A stretch of DNA of 64,000 bases, from assembly GCF_000787815.1 (NCBI RefSeq), contig NZ_BBPO01000016.1, positions 1-64,000 on the forward strand. The letters are read 5' to 3'. This DNA is from Streptacidiphilus neutrinimicus. GTDB lineage: Bacteria > Actinomycetota > Actinomycetes > Streptomycetales > Streptomycetaceae. Both the position numbers and the translations under genes were made by a program. The notes under the pieces are model-generated. The model had not been told where the DNA came from and made no database searches. It worked only from the letters and a program-made list of their open reading frames with translations. Shown here one piece after another: positions 58,426 through 64,000 of the stretch; positions within the stretch are counted from its first letter, which is position 1, and each line of letters starts with the position of its first letter.

Positions 58426-58445
58426 CTTGAACTGATCAGTCCAAG
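58426..58445. promoter_or_regulatory. candidate TetR operator
   Basis: CTTGAACTGATCAGTCCAAG is a near-perfect 20-bp palindrome (one mismatched pair), centred on TGATCA, 8 bases before the TetR start codon and 48 bases from the divergent hydrolase gene. It probably binds the TetR encoded at 58454. Confidence 0.7.
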
Positions 58446-58453
58446 ATGGGAGG

Positions 58454-59053
58454 ATGGGTCGCATGGCAGGCAAGAAGCAGTTCGACATGGACACGGTGCT
58501 CGACGCCGCGATGATCCAGTTCTGGCGCTCCGGCTACGCTGACACCTCGCTCGACGACCTGTCCCGGGCGACCGGCCTGAACCGCAGCTCGATCTACTCC
58601 TCGCTCGGCGACAAGGACGCGCTTTTCCTTCGTTGCCTGGATCGCTACGCCACGCGCTACGGCGACAAGTTCGATGCCGCCCTCTCGTGCGCGGCCGAGG
58701 ACCCCGTCGCCGCCGTCCGTGCGTTTTTCGACGTCACCCTGGGGCGCATCGCCGACCCCGCCGTTCCCGACGGATGCCTGATGGCCCAGTCGGTCATGGC
58801 GAGTCCGGCGCTGAGCCCGAGCGTCGCAGAGCGCGTCAAAGAGTTGTTCGGCCTCCAGCGCCCGCGCCTGCGCACCGCACTGAAGGCCGGCGGAATGTCC
58901 GACGAGAACGCCGAGGACTTCGCCGTACATGTAGCGGCCGTGAACCAGTCTCTCGCGGTGATGGGCAGGGCCGGATCGAGCCCGGAGCAACTCCGGGCGA
59001 TCGTCGGTGTGACCGTCGACGCGCTCGCGCGGGCGCTGAGACCGGTCGGATAG
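58454..59053 (+). CDS. TetR family transcriptional regulator
   Basis: A 199-residue repressor: F-D-M-D-T-V-L-D-A-A-M-I-Q-F-W-R-S-G-Y, then HTH S-L-D-D-L-S-R-A-T-G-L-N-R-S-S-I-Y-S-S-L-G-D-K. GGGAGG lies directly before ATG 58454, so the second ATG at 58463 may be used. It is likely autoregulated and controls the divergent hydrolase gene. Confidence 0.88.
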   Translation: MGRMAGKKQFDMDTVLDAAMIQFWRSGYADTSLDDLSRATGLNRSSIYSSLGDKDALFLRCLDRYATRYGDKFDAALSCAAEDPVAAVRAFFDVTLGRIADPAVPDGCLMAQSVMASPALSPSVAERVKELFGLQRPRLRTALKAGGMSDENAEDFAVHVAAVNQSLAVMGRAGSSPEQLRAIVGVTVDALARALRPVG

Positions 59054-59369
59054 CCGGCATATCAGCCCACCATCGCCCGCTACGCCGCCGATACCGACTC
59101 GAGCCTGCGCGGACAGCTCGGGCTGGCCTCCAGCTCGCCGAACGCCTCCACGCTGGGACGACTTCCTCGCACGTCCGGGCGGCCACGCCGTGGGCGCCTG
59201 GCTCGGCCGGTACTCCGCCGACCCGGTGGACGAACCCGGCGAGGCACTGACCCGCTTGGCCGTCAACGGCAAGGCTGCGCGCAGATCCCGCACGGACGCA
59301 TCGGCCATCCTGCCCGCCGCCGCGCTGCGCGGCTGCCAGGCCGTGATCGTCCAGCATCAAGTCGCGGGC
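59054..59369 (+). pseudogene. remnant of an ISAs1-type transposase
   Basis: Across frames one reads S-P-N-A-S-T-L-G-R, then V-G-A-W-L-G-R-Y, L-T-R-L-A-V-N-G-K-A-A-R-R-S-R and then G-C-Q-A-V-I-V-Q-H-Q-V-A. These match the P-S-E-A-T-x-R-R, A-I-D-G-K-x-x-R-G-S and L-A-Q-x-x-V segments of ISAs1-family (H-repeat) transposases. The reading frame is broken and both ends are lost. No terminal repeats were identified. Confidence 0.6.
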
Positions 59370-59828
59370 TCACAGGGGGCGGGCAGTGTGCTGGGGATGG
59401 CCGGCGGTGCGCCGGCCCTCTTTCATCTCGGCTTCGTACACGTGGGTGCGGCCCGGGGCGATCTCTTCGCGGATGGTGCGTTCGGCCTGGACGAAGGGCT
59501 CGTAGTAGGTCTGGTCGTACTCTTCGACGATCTGGAAGGTCCAGCGCCCGTCGAGGACGTTGCGCCCGATGATCTCTTCTTCCAGCAGGTCGGCCAGGTC
59601 CTGGTGGCCGGCCTCGCGCAGCTCGCTCACGGCCTGGTCCAGCAGCAGGTCGGCATGACCGGTCAGCTGATGGAACGAGTAAAGGTGCCCCCGGGCCCGG
59701 ATCGTGGTTTCCAGGGCTTCGGACACCTTGCCCAGGGCGCTCACCTGCGTGTCGTTGACTCCCTCGGGCCGCTGATGCCTCACGGCCGGCCGCTGACGGG
59801 CGCCAGCGTCCGTTGCCTTGTCCGTCAT
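59370..59828 (-). CDS. conserved protein of unknown function
   Basis: A 152-residue soluble helical protein: N-D-T-Q-V-S-A-L-G-K-V-S-E-A-L-E-T, G-H-L-Y-S-F-H-Q-L-T-G-H-A-D, I-G-R-N-V-L-D-G-R-W-T-F-Q-I-V-E-E-Y-D-Q-T-Y-Y, H-V-Y-E-A-E-M-K-E-G-R-R-T. I believe it belongs to a family common in streptomycetes but cannot name it. ATG 59828 is preferred (AGGG upstream); ATG 59837 is also in frame. Confidence 0.7.
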   Translation of the reverse strand: MTDKATDAGARQRPAVRHQRPEGVNDTQVSALGKVSEALETTIRARGHLYSFHQLTGHADLLLDQAVSELREAGHQDLADLLEEEIIGRNVLDGRWTFQIVEEYDQTYYEPFVQAERTIREEIAPGRTHVYEAEMKEGRRTAGHPQHTARPL

Positions 59829-59936
59829 GATGATCACCCTTTTCGGCTTGGGTCGGTCGGCCGCCCAGAACGCGGGCTCGGGCCCGCACGGGCGGCGCGG
59901 CGCAACGCGTTCCGGACTCTGTGTCAGGCCGCACCG

Positions 59937-60174
59937 GTCAGGCGCTGTCGGAGTGGCCTGCTCGTACGGGAACAGCGCCAGGTCCAGGCACAGGACTGTG
60001 GGTTCCTACTCGCCCACGAAGATCTCCCACCTGTCGGCCCGATCCGTCCCGGCGGCCTCGGCCTTGACCGACGCCATCCAGGACGGACGTGAACGACAAG
60101 CCGATCGAGGCCAGGCCCGCGTTGTAGGCGCGTTCGGACTTCAACCCCATCTCGTGCAGCTTCTTGATCACCAT
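59937..60174 (-). pseudogene. small conserved protein gene broken twice
   Basis: ATG at 60174 begins V-I-K-K-L-H-E-M-G-L-K-S-E-R-A-Y-N-A-G. After S-F the reading must change frame to continue W-M-A-S-V-K-A-E-A-A-G-T-D-R-A-D-R-W-E-I-F-V-G-E, then a TAG (60006-60008) stands where a Trp codon would fit, followed by E-P-T-V-L-C. So one indel and one nonsense change are seen. The promoter-like site at 60228 still looks intact. Confidence 0.5.
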
Positions 60175-60227
60175 GCGGATGCACCTCACCGTCAAAGTCA
60201 CACGAGCGGAATGCCAGCGACAAGCGT

Positions 60228-60252
60228 CTAACCCGTGACCGCAGCCCAACCC
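60228..60252 (-). promoter_or_regulatory. candidate SigB-type promoter
   Basis: Minus strand GGGT (60249-60252), 14-base spacer, GGGTTAG (60228-60234), then ACGC. It lies about 55 bases before the start of the broken small gene at 60174 and has the same GGTTAGACG core as the two hemerythrin promoters. Confidence 0.55.
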
Positions 60253-60339
60253 TCACCGGCGGCCAAGGCCTCACCTGCAACGTCCCCGCATCGCCTCCCT
60301 GTCTCGGTCCACCGTTCGCCCCTGTGCGGGGCGATCGGG

Positions 60340-60830
60340 TCATCGTGCGGCGTGAAGGAGCGCCCCGCCCGCATAGGTGATGCCCATCGCGATGGCCTCG
60401 CCGAGCACGTTCCGGCCCACCGCCGGCCCCACTTTGGCCCCGCCCAGCCGCGCGCTGAGCCACCCCGGCAGCACGAGTGCGGCAATCACTGCGGCCATCG
60501 TCACCTGCACCCGCACGGACGAGGGCGGCAGGACGATCGCCAGGAGCGGCAGCAACGCCCCCACGGTGAAAGCGAGGAACGAGGCGCCGGCGGCATGCCA
60601 CGGATCGGTCAGTTCCTCCGGGTCGATGCCGAGTACCGTTTCCGCGTGCGCGGCCAGCGCGTCGTGCTTCGTCAGCTGCACTGCGACTGCGCGCGCGAGC
60701 TCACCAGTCAGTCGCTTTGCCACGTAGAGGCCGGTGAGCTCTTCCAGTTCAGCCTCCGGAGTCGCTGCCAACTCACTACGTTCCAGGGCCAGCGCGGCCG
60801 GCTCAGCCCCCTTCCCTTCGGGGACGAAGG
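60340..60830 (-). pseudogene. truncated VIT1/CCC1-family metal transporter
   Basis: The frame encodes the C-terminal half of a VIT1-family transporter: L-A-L-E-R-S-E-L-A-A-T-P-E-A-E-L-E-E-L, A-V-Q-L-T-K-H-D-A-L-A-A-H-A-E, then two TM pairs (A-S-F-L-A-F-T-V-G-A-L-L-P-L-L, V-G-R-N-V-L-G-E-A-I-A-M-G-I-T-Y). The N-terminal TM region is missing; the sequence upstream of about 60830 is unrelated. An ATG at 60771 could still give a 143-residue product. A short frame at 60803-60931 resembles a TetR C-terminus, so two fragments seem fused here. Confidence 0.6.
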
Positions 60831-60954
60831 CCGTCGAGGAGGATGTCCAGGAGGCGGTCGGCGGTCACCGCGGTGCCGGCCGGCCAGGGCCCCGACCACC
60901 GCGCGGCCGGGGCCCTCGGCGCGGCATGATGACAGCAGAAAGCTGTCGGGACCG

Positions 60955-63471
<2,517 letters not shown>

Positions 63472-63621
63472 TCAAGGTTGCCGAGTTCTGGGAGAAACCC
63501 GTTGTCGGGTGGGAAATGGGGGCGAGCACAGTGGTCTGCTGCGTCACGTCCGCTCCGGCCGTGGTCCACTGACGACAGCGCTGGACACCGGCCGAGCAGT
63601 CCTCGGCCTGACGAAGTGAAC

Positions 63622-63659
63622 GGACCCGGCCCCGTCAAAGCGGGCGAGGCCGGGTCCGC
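63622..63659 (-). terminator. hairpin terminator after the partial right-end gene
   Basis: A perfect 11-bp stem (CGGACCCGGCC and its complement) with a 16-base loop lies 9 bases after the stop codon of the minus-strand gene at 63669. The stretch 63403-63621 shows no gene and should hold the xylanase promoter. Confidence 0.65.
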
Positions 63660-63668
63660 ACCGCACCC

Positions 63669-64000
63669 CTACTTGAGGGCCACACCGCCCGAGTTGTCGT
63701 AGGCGATCGTCTTCCTGATCAGGTTTCCGCCGTCGGTCTCGACCGAGGTCTGTTCCTGCTGTCCTGGACCGAACAGCAGACCGGCGATGTGCGCGTTGGC
63801 CACCTGGTCCATGTGCGCGAAGAACCAGTCCACCTTGTCGTCCTGGTAGTGGTTGAGAGTGTTGTTCTGCGCCATGTTGCCCACGGGGATCTGCCACAGG
63901 ACCACCGGCTTGCCCACGGACTCGGCCATCGTCTTGTAGAACGCCAGCTGGGCGGCGGCCTTCTGGTCGTTCCAGAACTTGTCGAGGCCACCGTGGGCGG
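63669..64000 (-). CDS. C-terminus of a secreted glycoside-hydrolase-like protein (partial)
   Basis: About 110 residues visible; the gene continues beyond the right edge. K-P-V-V-L-W-Q-I-P-V-G-N, N-H-Y-Q-D-D-K-V-D-W-F-F-A-H and G-L-L-F-G-P-G are reminiscent of the catalytic domains of actinobacterial cellulose-binding secreted proteins, with a family barrel end. The specificity cannot be told. It neighbours the xylanase on the same strand. Confidence 0.6.
   Translation of the reverse strand, partial: AHGGLDKFWNDQKAAAQLAFYKTMAESVGKPVVLWQIPVGNMAQNNTLNHYQDDKVDWFFAHMDQVANAHIAGLLFGPGQQEQTSVETDGGNLIRKTIAYDNSGGVALK

Overview
The window is high-GC actinobacterial DNA, most likely from a streptomycete (Streptomyces, Kitasatospora or Streptacidiphilus). 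It carries two SsgA-like sporulation proteins, SigB/SigF-type stress regulators, SAM-IV riboswitches, ROK and TetR regulators, I36 inhibitors and a secreted xylanase. The many remnants of broken genes suggest an accessory or chromosome-arm region.

Positions 1-27,350 form a large sulfur-scavenging island. It has an SsuD-like monooxygenase with a nitroreductase (1.0-3.0 kb), an amino-acid-type ABC transporter with a DUF1684 protein (3.6-7.4 kb), and a six-gene minus-strand operon of four LLM flavin monooxygenases, a flavin reductase and a second DUF1684 protein (13.7-7.4 kb). A second amino-acid-type ABC operon with a GNAT gene follows (14.8-18.6 kb), then a ROK regulator, then a seven-gene taurine/alkanesulfonate operon (20.6-27.4 kb). 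Three SAM-IV riboswitches and five short Cys-containing leader peptides of one consensus family (H-[VI]-D-[LF]-x-R, ending A-x-C) stand in front of these units; in three operons both devices stand in series. This two-layer RNA control is the most striking system in the window.

Positions 27.5-38.6 kb hold stress-physiology genes: SRPBCC, DUF3618, holin-like, hemerythrin, DUF4235, a PP2C phosphatase, STAS antagonists, a MarR-like regulator, an RsbW-like kinase, an SsgA-like protein, a SigB/F-type sigma factor and an RsbQ-RsbP module. Several genes here and further right (48.4, 51.0, 54.8 and 60.2 kb) have promoter-like sites close to GNNT-N14/15-GGGTAT, the known SigB-type consensus of streptomycetes, so one general-stress regulon is likely.

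Positions 38.6-64 kb are patchier: a ricin-type lectin, a TetR/MFS divergon, unknown proteins, a second copy of parts of the stress block (49.5-51.3 kb duplicates 29-33 kb), three tandem I36 inhibitor-like genes, TetR/SDR and TetR/hydrolase pairs, and a GH10-CBM13-GH62 xylanase-arabinofuranosidase. Remnants include an OmpR-type regulator, two SDR fragments, a lipoprotein with an in-frame stop, CsbD, DUF1206, a frameshifted Cys protein, an ISAs1-type transposase and a truncated VIT1 transporter. No rRNA, tRNA or CRISPR array was seen. All family assignments come from reading the sequence; no database search was run.
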